DNA of 64,000 bases. Source: Hyphomicrobiales bacterium. Its GTDB lineage: Bacteria > Pseudomonadota > Alphaproteobacteria > Rhizobiales > Rhizobiaceae. Of this stretch, positions 30,694 to 39,307 are shown piece by piece; position 1 is the stretch's first letter, and every line of letters starts with the position of its first letter. Both the position numbers and the translations under genes were made by a program. Location: assembly GCA_900466575.1 (NCBI GenBank), contig UBMP01000014.1, forward strand, positions 93,602 through 157,601. Reading direction: 5' to 3'. Below the pieces are notes generated by a model, which worked only from the letters and a program-made list of their open reading frames with translations, ran no database searches and was not told the DNA's origin.

Positions 30694-33180
30694 TTACTCG
30701 GCGGCAGCGATCGAGCCGATGTCGGGCAGGATCTTGGACGGGATGCGGCACGTGACTTCGGTTCCGCGGCCCTCTACCGAATCGATCGTGACCTGGCCGC
30801 CATGCAGCGTGACGAAGCAGTCGACAATCGCAAGGCCGAGGCCCGCGCCGCTGCCCTTGCCATGCGACTCGAAGCGGTTGAAGACGGTGTCGAGAATATC
30901 CTTCGGGATACCCGGACCGTCATCGGAAACCTTGAAGACGAAGTCATGGCCGTCGCGCCAGCATTTCAGACGGATCGTGCTGTTTTCCGGTGCGAAATTC
31001 GCGGCATTGGTGAGCAGCTTCAGCAGGATCTGTTTCAGCCGCTGCCGGTCCGCATTGATCGTTCCGAGCCCCGCCGGTGCTGTGATCTGCAGCGTGATAT
31101 TCATTTCCTGCAGGCGTTCGGCGATCTGCTGTGCCACCTCATCGAGGAAGCCATCAAGCGCAATCGGCGCAAAGTCGAGCTGCATGATGCCGGCATCGAC
31201 GGTTGCGAGGTCCAGGATGTCGTTCACGATCGTCAGCAGGATCGAGGAGGAGGCGGAGATGTGCTCGACATATTCCGCCTGCCGTTCGTTCAGCGTGCCG
31301 AGCGCCGGTGTCTTCAGAAGATCGGTGAAGCCGATGATGTTGGTCAGCGGTGAGCGCAGTTCGTACGACACGTGCTGGACGAAGTCGTTCTTGATCTCGT
31401 CGGCCTTCTGCAGGGCGGCGTTCTTTTCGGTAAGCGCCCGCTCGGCCAGAACGCTGTCTGTCATGTCAACGAAGGTCAGCATGGTCTGCGCATTCGGCAG
31501 GGGCGTCACTGCGTAGTCCAGCACGAGGCCCGTATTGAGTTCGAGGGTGCCGCTGAGGTTCGCGCGCTCGTCTTCGAAACTGGTAATCAACTGACCGAAC
31601 CGGCGCCATCCATCGGCCTGCCCGTATGCCGCCGTACATGCCGTCTCGACGGCGCGGATATGCGTACCGGGCTTTGCGTCATCCTCGCCAATTCCCCAGA
31701 GCTTGCGGAAGGCGGGGTTGGAAATCCTGATCTTGCCGTCGGGCCCGAACACCGCAACGCCTTCGGCGAGATGGTTGATCGTCTCTTCCTGCACCTTGAC
31801 CAGCGAATTGTAGAGGGTTTCGAGATTGACCTTCTCGGTCAGGTTTTCGAAGACCCAGGTGGCGCCCCCCTGCGGCAGCGCGTTCGCAAAGACCCGCAGC
31901 GTCTGCCCATTCGGAAGATACCAGATGTCGGTCTGCGTCCCGACGGCGCGATAGACGCCAAGCGCATGTTCGCGCCATGATTTCCAGTTGAGCTGTTCCG
32001 GCAGCCGGCCCTTGGCGCGCAGCCGGTCAAGCAGGGCTCCGTTGTCGGGCCGCGATTCGAGGAAGACGAGATCGAGTTCCCAGAGCTGCTGGAAGGCCTG
32101 GTTGTAGAACTGCAGGCGCTGATCCTTGTCGAAGATTGCAACGGGCGTGCCGAGATGATCGAGAATTTCCGCATGGCTCTTGAGCGTGCGCTTCAATTCC
32201 TCGCGCAGCGCTTCTTCCGCCGTCGTGTCGATCGCCATGCCGGCAGAGCCGCCGCGGCTTTTGACATCGAAGACCTCATAGAACGCGCGTTCGCCGCGGA
32301 CGACGGTGGAGACCTTGTCGTGGAAAGGCATGTCGGGCGTAACGGTGGCGCGGATTTTCTCGCGCGCCACGGTTGGCAACAGTTCGCGACCCTCCAGCAC
32401 TGCCTCGTCGCGGGTCCTGGCTTCGACCGCGCCGCTATAGGCCTCGTTGACCCAGTTCAGCCGGCCTTCCGCATTCCGCTGCCAGACTGGCATGTCAATC
32501 GTGTCGAGAAGCGCCTGGAAGGAGGCAATCGTGGCGGCCAGCCGGTCGCGCTCGATCTGCAGTTCGGCCAGTTCGGCGCGCAGGCTGTTCAGCGCCACGA
32601 AGCGTACGAAGGAGCGCCCGCCGGTGACCCGGCCTTGCGCCTCAATGGCCTCTCCCCGCTGGCTTTCAACCACGAGGTCGAAGGACGTGCCTTGGCCGCG
32701 CAGCTTGTCGACGGCGTTCTCGATTTCCAATGCTGAACGTGGGCTCAGCCACTTTCCAAAGGCGATGAAGTCCCGGTCTTGCACCGGCGCGCCGGTCTCC
32801 AGCGGCAATTGGCCGATGGTCTCCGTCTGTCCTGAAAGTCCATCCCAGATGACAATGCGGCGGTTCTTGTCGGCGACCAGCGCCTGATAGCTTGAGATTT
32901 TCTGGCTCGCCTCGGAAAGCGCGCTGCGGATCTCCCGGCTCTCTGCCTCGGCGGTGTTGCGGCGGCGGGCGTTCCAGAATGACGAGATGAAGGCGGCCGA
33001 CAAAATGCCGGCAAGAATGGCTGCACCTGCAATGCCGCCGGTCGTGTAGAGCGCACCAACGGAAGGTGACGCGGCCAGTACGTCCGATGCGGTCAAAGCA
33101 GTCGTTGCAGTCATAAACAAACGAAGTGAGGTCAAAGGGCTGTTCTTCTTGGGCGAACCGGATGTCTGTCCCGAAATCAT
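30694..33180 (-). CDS. divL: DivL-type cell-cycle sensor kinase (Tyr in H box)
   Basis: An 828-residue PAS-containing histidine-kinase-like protein. It has an N-terminal membrane helix (about 45-68), a coiled region, several PAS domains (about 215-560), then a dimerisation domain and an HATPase domain with NAANFAPENS, DDGPGIPKD and GSGAGLGLAIVD. The H box reads QHVSYELRSPLTNI, so Tyr606 sits where the phospho-accepting His should be. This is the hallmark of DivL, which in Caulobacter controls CckA and hence CtrA. The position upstream of ahcY fits divL of Agrobacterium. It probably leads the operon divL-tsaE/kinase-murU-addB-addA-trxA. Confidence 0.9.
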   Translation of the reverse strand: MISGQTSGSPKKNSPLTSLRLFMTATTALTASDVLAASPSVGALYTTGGIAGAAILAGILSAAFISSFWNARRRNTAEAESREIRSALSEASQKISSYQALVADKNRRIVIWDGLSGQTETIGQLPLETGAPVQDRDFIAFGKWLSPRSALEIENAVDKLRGQGTSFDLVVESQRGEAIEAQGRVTGGRSFVRFVALNSLRAELAELQIERDRLAATIASFQALLDTIDMPVWQRNAEGRLNWVNEAYSGAVEARTRDEAVLEGRELLPTVAREKIRATVTPDMPFHDKVSTVVRGERAFYEVFDVKSRGGSAGMAIDTTAEEALREELKRTLKSHAEILDHLGTPVAIFDKDQRLQFYNQAFQQLWELDLVFLESRPDNGALLDRLRAKGRLPEQLNWKSWREHALGVYRAVGTQTDIWYLPNGQTLRVFANALPQGGATWVFENLTEKVNLETLYNSLVKVQEETINHLAEGVAVFGPDGKIRISNPAFRKLWGIGEDDAKPGTHIRAVETACTAAYGQADGWRRFGQLITSFEDERANLSGTLELNTGLVLDYAVTPLPNAQTMLTFVDMTDSVLAERALTEKNAALQKADEIKNDFVQHVSYELRSPLTNIIGFTDLLKTPALGTLNERQAEYVEHISASSSILLTIVNDILDLATVDAGIMQLDFAPIALDGFLDEVAQQIAERLQEMNITLQITAPAGLGTINADRQRLKQILLKLLTNAANFAPENSTIRLKCWRDGHDFVFKVSDDGPGIPKDILDTVFNRFESHGKGSGAGLGLAIVDCFVTLHGGQVTIDSVEGRGTEVTCRIPSKILPDIGSIAAAE

Positions 33181-33368
33181 GTCCGGTTATTCTCCATGCA
33201 GGTCATGTGAAAGGCCAAAGCGGCCATTCCGGGCACAGCCTGCCACGAAGAACTTGTGCGAAGGCTGCGCGGAACGCCTGTGAAAGCGGCCTCGCAAGGC
33301 AGTCAAAACTGTCGAATCAGTGCCGCCGACCTTACTGCCTTCGGGAATCGCCATAAAGCGAAATGCCC

Positions 33369-33404
33369 AAAAAAGAGCCGCCGGCAGGTTGTCCTGTCGG
33401 CGGC
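33369..33404 (-). terminator. Terminator after ahcY
   Basis: On the minus strand GCCGCCGACAGG, a 4-base loop, CCTGCCGGCGGC and then CTCTTTTTT form a 12-bp stem with one mismatch and a T run, about 32 bases after the ahcY stop. Confidence 0.88.
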
Positions 33405-33435
33405 ATCAATATCTTGTGGTTTCAACTGATCGAGA

Positions 33436-34836
33436 TCAGTAGCGGTAGTGTTCTGCCTTGAACGGGCCGGTCTGGCTGACGCCGATGTAAGAGGCCTGTT
33501 CTTCCGAAAGTTCCGTCAGCTTCGCGCCGAGCTTGGCGAGATGCAGGCGGGCAACCTTTTCATCGAGGTGCTTCGGCAGCACATAAACGTCGTTCTTGTA
33601 GTTTTCGCCGCGCGTGAAGAGCTCGATCTGGGCGAGAACCTGATTCGTGAACGAGGCCGACATGACGAAGGACGGATGGCCTGTCGCATTGCCGAGGTTC
33701 AGCAGGCGGCCTTCGGAAAGAAGGATCATGCGGTTACCGGCGGGGAATTCGACGATGTCGACCTGCGGCTTGACGTTGGTCCACTTCAGGTTACGCAGTG
33801 CGGCGACCTGAATTTCGTTGTCGAAGTGGCCGATATTGCCGACGATCGCCATGTCCTTCATCTGGCGCATATGCTCTATGCGGATGACGTCCTTGTTGCC
33901 GGTCGTCGTGATGAAGATGTCAGCCGAGGAAACAACGTCTTCGAGCTGAACGACTTCGAAACCATCCATGGCTGCCTGAAGTGCGCAGATCGGATCGACT
34001 TCCGTAACCTTGACGCGGGCGCCGGCGCCCTGGAGGGAAGCAGCCGAACCCTTGCCCACGTCGCCATAGCCGCAGACGACGGCAACCTTGCCGGCCATCA
34101 TCACGTCGGTGCCGCGGCGGATGCCGTCGACCAGCGATTCCTTGCAGCCATACTTGTTGTCGAACTTCGACTTCGTGACCGAGTCATTGACGTTGATCGC
34201 CGGGAAGGGCAGCAGGCCCTTCTTGGAGAGCTGGTAAAGACGGTTGACGCCCGTGGTCGTTTCTTCCGTCACGCCCTTGATGGCATCGCGCTGCTTGGTG
34301 AACCAGCCCGGCGAAGCTTCCAGGCGCTTCTTGATCTGTGCGAAGAGGATTTCTTCTTCTTCCGAACCCGGGTTCGACAGCACGTTCTCGCCAGCTTCGG
34401 CGCGCGCGCCGAGCAGGATGTACATAGTGGCGTCGCCGCCGTCATCGAGGATCATGTTGGACACGCCACCGTCGGCCCACTGGAAGATCATGTCGGTGTA
34501 GGTCCAGTATTCGTAGAGCGACTCGCCCTTCTTGGCGAAAACCGGAATGCCGGCAGCCGCGATGGCTGCAGCAGCATGGTCCTGCGTCGAGAAGATGTTG
34601 CACGAAGCCCAACGCACGTCGGCGCCGAGCTTGACCAGCGTTTCGATCAGAACCGCGGTCTGGATCGTCATATGGAGCGAGCCGGTAATGCGCGCACCCT
34701 TCAGCGGCTTCGTCGTGCCGAATTCCTCGCGCGCAGCCATGAGGCCCGGCATTTCGGTTTCGGCAATTTGGATTTCCTTGCGGCCGAAATCGGCAAGGTT
34801 GATGTCGGTCACGATATAGTCGTTGGCTTTGCTCAT
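33436..34836 (-). CDS. ahcY: Adenosylhomocysteinase (SAH hydrolase)
   Basis: AhcY splits S-adenosylhomocysteine to adenosine and homocysteine, clearing the product of methyl transfer reactions. The 466-residue protein has [30 protein letters not shown], the NAD-binding [18 protein letters not shown] and [13 protein letters not shown], ending in the conserved [10 protein letters not shown]. Length fits the long bacterial form. The ATG at 34836 is preceded by GGAG. An AT-rich repeat operator lies about 130 bases upstream. Confidence 0.97.
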   Translation of the reverse strand: MSKANDYIVTDINLADFGRKEIQIAETEMPGLMAAREEFGTTKPLKGARITGSLHMTIQTAVLIETLVKLGADVRWASCNIFSTQDHAAAAIAAAGIPVFAKKGESLYEYWTYTDMIFQWADGGVSNMILDDGGDATMYILLGARAEAGENVLSNPGSEEEEILFAQIKKRLEASPGWFTKQRDAIKGVTEETTTGVNRLYQLSKKGLLPFPAINVNDSVTKSKFDNKYGCKESLVDGIRRGTDVMMAGKVAVVCGYGDVGKGSAASLQGAGARVKVTEVDPICALQAAMDGFEVVQLEDVVSSADIFITTTGNKDVIRIEHMRQMKDMAIVGNIGHFDNEIQVAALRNLKWTNVKPQVDIVEFPAGNRMILLSEGRLLNLGNATGHPSFVMSASFTNQVLAQIELFTRGENYKNDVYVLPKHLDEKVARLHLAKLGAKLTELSEEQASYIGVSQTGPFKAEHYRY

Positions 34837-34961
34837 CGAATTCTCCAGATCCGGCGGAAACAGGGCTCAAAACAAAATGCCCATCGGACGCAATGCCGGT
34901 CATTGGCGTCCGAGAAATGGATAGGCGTTCTGTATCAGCGATGACGCGTTTTGGCAATGAG

Positions 34962-34991
34962 GATATAAAGAAGTCTTTATGTCTTTATATC
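34962..34991. promoter_or_regulatory. Repeat operator upstream of ahcY
   Basis: GATATAAAGA-AG-TCTTTATGTC is a near-perfect inverted repeat (core ATAAAGA-AG-TCTTTAT exact), directly followed by a third copy TCTTTATATC. It lies about 130 bases before the ahcY start in an otherwise GC-rich chromosome. ArsR-type regulators of SAH/methionine metabolism (SahR) control ahcY in other proteobacteria, so such a regulator is a reasonable candidate. No gene for it is in the window. Confidence 0.5.
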
Positions 34992-35070
34992 ACAGGATGA
35001 ATCAAGCGTTAGAAATGGCTCTCGAAGGCCACGCATCCTGCAAACCGCAATGAAAGGAGTTGAAAGGCTC

Positions 35071-35343
35071 TCAGGCCTCTTCGCCGAACTTGTCGGCAAT
35101 CAGGGCTGCGATGGCCTCAAGGGCCGCCTCGGCTTCCGCGCCGTCCGCCTCGACCATGACGGTGCAGCCCGGGCTTGCGGCGAGCATCATCAGGCCCATG
35201 ATCGAGGTCCCGCCCACCGTCATGCCATCCTTGGACACGGTGATCCTCGCATCGAAACCATCGACAGTCTGGACAAATTTGGCTGATGCGCGCGCATGCA
35301 AACCGCGCTTGTTAATGATCAGAAGCTCGCGAGAAACGGACAC
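35071..35343 (-). CDS. ptsH: Phosphocarrier protein HPr
   Basis: HPr carries phosphate from enzyme I to EIIA proteins; in rhizobia it serves regulation more than sugar uptake. The 90-residue protein has the phospho-His motif KRGLHARAS (His16) and the Ser-phosphorylation region GGTSIMGLMML recognised by HPr kinase. It follows the EIIA gene in the same direction after a 27-base gap, and a gene for HPr kinase lies just upstream. Enzyme I is not in this window. Confidence 0.94.
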   Translation of the reverse strand: MSVSRELLIINKRGLHARASAKFVQTVDGFDARITVSKDGMTVGGTSIMGLMMLAASPGCTVMVEADGAEAEAALEAIAALIADKFGEEA

Positions 35344-35370
35344 CTTGAGGTCTTGCTCCTGATTGAGAGG

Positions 35371-35772
35371 TTATTTGCTGGCAAGCACGCTGCTGGCAAC
35401 GTTGATATATTTGCGACCGGCTTCGGAGGAATCTGTCAGCGCCTTCTGCATGTTGTTTTCGCCGCGGATGCCGGCGAGCTTGATCAGCATGGGAAGATTG
35501 ACACCCGCTATGACCTCCACCCGTCCAGCCGACATCACCGAGATGGCGAGGTTCGAGGGTGTGCCGCCGAACATGTCAGTCAGGATGATGACGCCGTGTC
35601 CCTCATCCGCGCGCATGACCGAATCAAGAATATCCTGCCGACGCTGATCCATATCGTCTTCAGGCCCGATGCACACTGTTTCAAGCAGCTTTTGCGGCCC
35701 GACCACATGTTCGAGGGCATGACGAAATTCTTCAGCCAGCTTGCCATGGGTGACAAGCACAAGTCCGATCAT
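35371..35772 (-). CDS. PTS EIIA component, mannose family
   Basis: A 133-residue EIIA-Man domain, phosphorylated by HPr. The active His is in MIGLVLVTHGKLAEEF (His9), and the ILTDMFGGTPSNLA motif is clear. In rhizobia no matching EIIB/EIIC permease is linked, and the protein acts in regulation. ATG 35772 was chosen over an in-frame start 18 codons upstream, since the family begins with MIGLVLVTHG. Located between hprK and HPr. Confidence 0.92.
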   Translation of the reverse strand: MIGLVLVTHGKLAEEFRHALEHVVGPQKLLETVCIGPEDDMDQRRQDILDSVMRADEGHGVIILTDMFGGTPSNLAISVMSAGRVEVIAGVNLPMLIKLAGIRGENNMQKALTDSSEAGRKYINVASSVLASK

Positions 35773-35883
35773 GTCGCAGTTTGCTCCATTGCACAGTCCA
35801 GAGGCACGCCTGTTATCGCATCGCAATAATTACGTCCACCGGCAAGGTGGCCATCATGGCGAGGAAATTTCGAAGTGCAAGAG

Positions 35884-35905
35884 CAAAATAGGCTCCGCCG
35901 GAGCC
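35884..35905 (-). terminator. Hairpin between hprK and the EIIA gene
   Basis: On the minus strand GGCTCCG-G-CGGAGCC followed by TATTTTGC forms a 7-bp stem just after the hprK stop. It could end or weaken transcription from chvG-hprK into EIIA-HPr. Confidence 0.5.
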
Positions 35906-35920
35906 ATGAAATGGGTGGAA

Positions 35921-36370
35921 TCACGCTCTTGCCGCCGCAATGCGAAGCAATTGGTCCAAAGTCTCAGTTGATGGATCAGGCAACCGCAACAAAGGTAAAG
36001 GACCAGTTCCGGCGATGTCAAACTGCTCGTTTTCGACGGGCAAGCGATCCGAAGCGGCAACATCAACTGGCCGCACTGCAAAATCCATGACGGCCGCTGA
36101 AATGGCCGGTACGTTGACAATCTCCGCTCCGCGCACCTCCGCCCGCCCTGCAATCGCGCCAATGGTTTCCGCGATGACGCGTCCGGCTCTGGTCGATATC
36201 ATCACCTGGTCGTCACCCACGAAGGCAGCGAAGAGGCCGCGTGACTGAGCCTGCGCCAGGCATGTGAGGGCAGCTGACGTCTTGCCGGTTCCGGATAGTC
36301 CGACGAACAGGAACCCTTGCGTGCCGATCACGATCGCGGTTGCATGGAGGTTTTGGGCGTCCGAATTCAT
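35921..36370 (-). CDS. hprK: HPr kinase/phosphorylase, short rhizobial form
   Basis: HprK phosphorylates and dephosphorylates a Ser in HPr. The 149-residue protein has Walker [11 protein letters not shown] (Lys30) and the FVGDDQVMI region of the C-terminal kinase domain. It lacks the N-terminal domain of about 130 residues seen in Firmicutes HprK, as is usual in alphaproteobacteria. The ATG at 36370 overlaps the chvG stop by 4 bases, tying its translation to the chvG sensor kinase gene. The longer open frame upstream lies within chvG and is not real. Confidence 0.9.
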   Translation of the reverse strand: MNSDAQNLHATAIVIGTQGFLFVGLSGTGKTSAALTCLAQAQSRGLFAAFVGDDQVMISTRAGRVIAETIGAIAGRAEVRGAEIVNVPAISAAVMDFAVRPVDVAASDRLPVENEQFDIAGTGPLPLLRLPDPSTETLDQLLRIAAARA

Positions 36371-38202
36371 GCTTCGCTGAAGGCAGGCAGGGTCAGGATG
36401 AAGCGCGCGCCGGCGGGCTTGTCGCCCTCGCCGACCGGCAGGTTCTCGGCGCGCAACGTCCCCTGATGGGCTTCCGCGATCTGCCGGCTGATCGAAAGAC
36501 CGAGGCCGGAATTCTGGCCGAAATCTTCGCCCTCGGGCCGGTCTGTATAGAAGCGCTCGAAAATGCGCTCGATATCTTCCGCCTGGATGCCCGGACCGTT
36601 GTCTTCGACAACCACGATGCACTGGTGACGGTTGCGCGTCAGCTTCACATGGATACGGCCGTTCTCGGCCGGCACGAAGGAGCGTGCGTTCTCGATGAGG
36701 TTGGTGATGATCTGGCCGAGGCGGAGGTCGTGGCCTGGAACACGGAAACCGTTCTTCGCGCCCTTGGCGTTGCGGTCGATCTGCAGATCGATCGTGACCG
36801 GCTTCTTGGCGCTGCGGATTTCACGTGAAATGGTGACGAGGTCGCCGAGCAGTTTCTCGAGATCGACTTCGCGCTGATCCACGCGCGCCAGTTCCGCGTC
36901 GAGGCGCGATGCGTCGGAAATGTCGCTGATCAGGCGATCGAGACGGCGGACGTCATGCTGGATGATATCCATCAGCCGCTGCTTGGACGTGTCGGTTTTC
37001 GCCAGCGGCAGGGTCTCGACTGCGCTCCGAAGCGAGGTTAGCGGGTTCTTCAACTCGTGGCTGACGTCTGCTGCAAATTGCTCGATCGCATCGATGCGGT
37101 CGTAAAGGGCATTTGTCATCCCGCGAAGCGCAATCGAAAGATTGCCGATTTCGTCCTGACGGTCCGAGAAGTCGGGGATTTCCGCGCGCTCCTTGCCACG
37201 CCGCACACGAATGGCGGCAGCCGACAGACGCCGGAGCGGCGTGGCAATCGTCGAGGACAGGAGCAGCGACACGATAACGTTGACCAGCGTCGCGACGCCG
37301 AAGACGCGCAGGATGGCGAAACGCTCGGCATGGACGATCTTGTCGATATCACCCGCCTGCGTCGAAAGCAGGAGCACACCGAGCACCGCGCGGAAACGCT
37401 GCACCGGAACGGCGACCGAAACGATCAGCTCGCCATCGTCCGTAATGCGAACGACTGCTCCGCGCACGCCGGTCAGCGCATTCATTACTTCCGGATAGAT
37501 AGAGCCGTCGCCACCGGGCGATTCCTTGTAGACGGGCAGGTCGCTCTGCTGCAGCAGCCGATTGAAGAAATTGGCGATCCGATCCGTCCAGCTCACCGGT
37601 TCACCCTGCAGCGGCGGCAGATCGAAGCGCAGAACCTGCGCGCCGGTGTAGAGATGCTTGGAATCGAGGATCAGGTTGGCATCGGCATCATAGATGCGCG
37701 CGCGTGTCCGGGTCGGCGATATCAGGCGGCGCAGAACCGGGGCCACGCGCTGCGGCACAATCGGAAACTCCAGATCCTCATCGTTCGGAACAGGCGTGAT
37801 GCTCTGCCCCGCCTGCAGTTCGAGCAGCTTCTGCGGATCGATCGTGATGGAGTTGGTATCGACAGACGCGGATGCTGCGATCGCGCCTGAAATGATTTCG
37901 CCCTGCGTCAGCAGACTTTCGACGCGGGCATCGATCAGGCCCTCGCGGAACTGGTTGAGGTACAGAATCCCGCCCACAAGGACGATCAGAGCGGTGAAGT
38001 TGAAGAAGAGAATACGGCGAGTCAGGCTCGAAAATACGGCGTGACGCAGGATGCGGCGAATGCGCGGGAACGGCCAGAAGCGCACGCGGCTGCCCGGACG
38101 CTTTTCCGTGGCATCCACCGCATCTTCGAAGCCGCTATCGAGAGTATTGTCTGCCAATGCCGCTGTCCGCGTCGCCTTTTGCGACACGCGGGACACGCAC
38201 AT
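36367..38202 (-). CDS. chvG: Sensor histidine kinase ChvG (ExoS)
   Basis: ChvG is the inner-membrane sensor of the acid/envelope-stress two-component system, called ExoS in Sinorhizobium. The 611-residue protein has a basic N-terminus, membrane helices at about 70-92 and 305-325, a periplasmic sensor domain between them, HAMP, the H box FAADVSHELKNPLTSLRS, then NLIENARSF, DNGPGIQ and GLGLSISRQI. It follows chvI by 47 bases and overlaps hprK. A parS-like site lies in its coding sequence at 36817. Confidence 0.95.
   Translation of the reverse strand: MCVSRVSQKATRTAALADNTLDSGFEDAVDATEKRPGSRVRFWPFPRIRRILRHAVFSSLTRRILFFNFTALIVLVGGILYLNQFREGLIDARVESLLTQGEIISGAIAASASVDTNSITIDPQKLLELQAGQSITPVPNDEDLEFPIVPQRVAPVLRRLISPTRTRARIYDADANLILDSKHLYTGAQVLRFDLPPLQGEPVSWTDRIANFFNRLLQQSDLPVYKESPGGDGSIYPEVMNALTGVRGAVVRITDDGELIVSVAVPVQRFRAVLGVLLLSTQAGDIDKIVHAERFAILRVFGVATLVNVIVSLLLSSTIATPLRRLSAAAIRVRRGKERAEIPDFSDRQDEIGNLSIALRGMTNALYDRIDAIEQFAADVSHELKNPLTSLRSAVETLPLAKTDTSKQRLMDIIQHDVRRLDRLISDISDASRLDAELARVDQREVDLEKLLGDLVTISREIRSAKKPVTIDLQIDRNAKGAKNGFRVPGHDLRLGQIITNLIENARSFVPAENGRIHVKLTRNRHQCIVVVEDNGPGIQAEDIERIFERFYTDRPEGEDFGQNSGLGLSISRQIAEAHQGTLRAENLPVGEGDKPAGARFILTLPAFSEA
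36817..36832. promoter_or_regulatory. parS-like ParB binding site 2 (inside chvG)
   Basis: GATTTCACGTGAAATG keeps the full core TTTCACGTGAAA and matches the parS consensus at 12 of 16 positions. It lies within the chvG coding sequence, about 34 kb from the presumed origin. Confidence 0.6.
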
Positions 38203-38249
38203 ACGTTGCCGGCCCCGCGTTCAAATCATGTCTGTCTTAGATCGGTGGT

Positions 38250-38987
38250 TCAGGCGGCTTCGCGGAACCTGTATCCGACGCCGTAGAGCGTCTCGATCAT
38301 GTCGAATTCCGTATCGACCATCTTGAACTTCTTGCGCAGCCGCTTGATGTGGCTGTCGATCGTCCGGTCGTCGACATATACCTGTTCGTCATAGGCCGCG
38401 TCCATAAGCGAATCGCGGCTTTTTACCACGCCCGGACGCTGTGCCAGCGAATGCAGGATGAGGAACTCGGTGACGGTCAGCGTCACCGGCTCGCCTTTCC
38501 AGGTGCAGGTGTGGCGTTCCTGGTCCATGATGAGCTGGCCACGTTCCAGCGAACGCGACGGCGCTGCCGCTGCAGCACCCGGCTTTGCGGTCGTGCCTGC
38601 AATGGCTGCGGCCTCGCGGCTGGCGGCGCGGCGAAGAACCGCCTTGACGCGCTCGACGAGCAGGCGTTGCGAGAAGGGTTTGGTGATGAAATCGTCCGCG
38701 CCCATCTTCAGGCCGAACAGCTCGTCGATCTCTTCATCCTTGGAGGTCAGGAAGATGACGGGGAGATCCGACTTCTGGCGCAATCGGCGCAGCAGCTCCA
38801 TGCCATCCATACGCGGCATCTTGATGTCGAAAATTGCAAGCTGAGGCGGCCGGGCCAGGAGACCTTCGAGTGCGGAAGCGCCATCGGTATAGGTCTCGAC
38901 CTTGTAACCTTCCGCTTCGAGGGCGATCGAAACAGACGTCAGAATGTTCCGGTCATCGTCCACGAGTGCAATTGTCAGCATGGGCAT
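38250..38987 (-). CDS. chvI: Response regulator ChvI
   Basis: The partner of ChvG: a 245-residue OmpR-type regulator controlling envelope, acid and host-interaction genes in rhizobia. The receiver domain has VDDDRN and [11 protein letters not shown] (phospho-Asp about residue 54), TSKDEE and KPFSQR. An Ala/Pro linker leads to the winged-helix domain with [16 protein letters not shown] and [12 protein letters not shown]. Divergent from pckA, which ChvI-type systems are known to influence, across a 320-base gap. Confidence 0.95.
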   Translation of the reverse strand: MPMLTIALVDDDRNILTSVSIALEAEGYKVETYTDGASALEGLLARPPQLAIFDIKMPRMDGMELLRRLRQKSDLPVIFLTSKDEEIDELFGLKMGADDFITKPFSQRLLVERVKAVLRRAASREAAAIAGTTAKPGAAAAAPSRSLERGQLIMDQERHTCTWKGEPVTLTVTEFLILHSLAQRPGVVKSRDSLMDAAYDEQVYVDDRTIDSHIKRLRKKFKMVDTEFDMIETLYGVGYRFREAA

Positions 38988-39307
38988 TTATCTCCTTGAT
39001 ACCATCGCGTGGTGCTGCCGCCTGAGCTGGCTGCGCCCGTTTGAGTCGGTTGGCTTCATGAGGATAAAGGTGGAACAAATTGTGGCAAGCACAAACAGTG
39101 GGTGCGCCGCCACAATTTTTACCGCCCGGACAAAATACCCTTGAGCCCGGTCCGTTCAAACGATTTAAAAAACGCCGGAAAAAATTAAATCGATTAATAT
39201 ATTGATATCATTGTAAAATTATACGTTTTGCCAATTGTCTTTTTAAAAAAGCGTGCCTATCTTCCGGCTCATCGACGGTGCAATGAGTTAGAAAAGGATT
39301 TTGCACG
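38988..39307. other. Divergent AT-rich control region, chvI / pckA
   Basis: No gene is visible. The part from about 39155 to 39250 is strikingly AT-rich, with repeated AAATTAAATCGATTAATAT-like stretches, against a GC-rich background. It holds a likely pckA promoter (listed separately) and presumably regulator sites for both genes. Confidence 0.65.
39235..39263 (+). promoter_or_regulatory. Likely pckA promoter
   Basis: TTGTCT (39235-39240) and TATCTT (39258-39263) are spaced by 17 bases, a good match to a housekeeping promoter. The expected start near 39270 would give a leader of about 38 bases before pckA. Confidence 0.45.

Noticed and set aside
33448..34944. Long open frame (498 codons) antisense to ahcY
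   Set aside because: Antisense shadow of a strongly conserved gene. Similar long shadows lie opposite addB (27383-28657), pckA (39269-40864), hslU (48001-49413) and phaZ (12938-14542).
34837..35070. SAH or SAM riboswitch before ahcY
   Set aside because: I saw no riboswitch-like stem arrangement or expression platform; the symmetric ATAAAGA repeats look like a protein operator.
35921..36622. Longer HPr kinase starting inside chvG
   Set aside because: The extra N-terminal residues are Arg/Pro-rich shadow of chvG; the family-like protein starts at ATG 36370.
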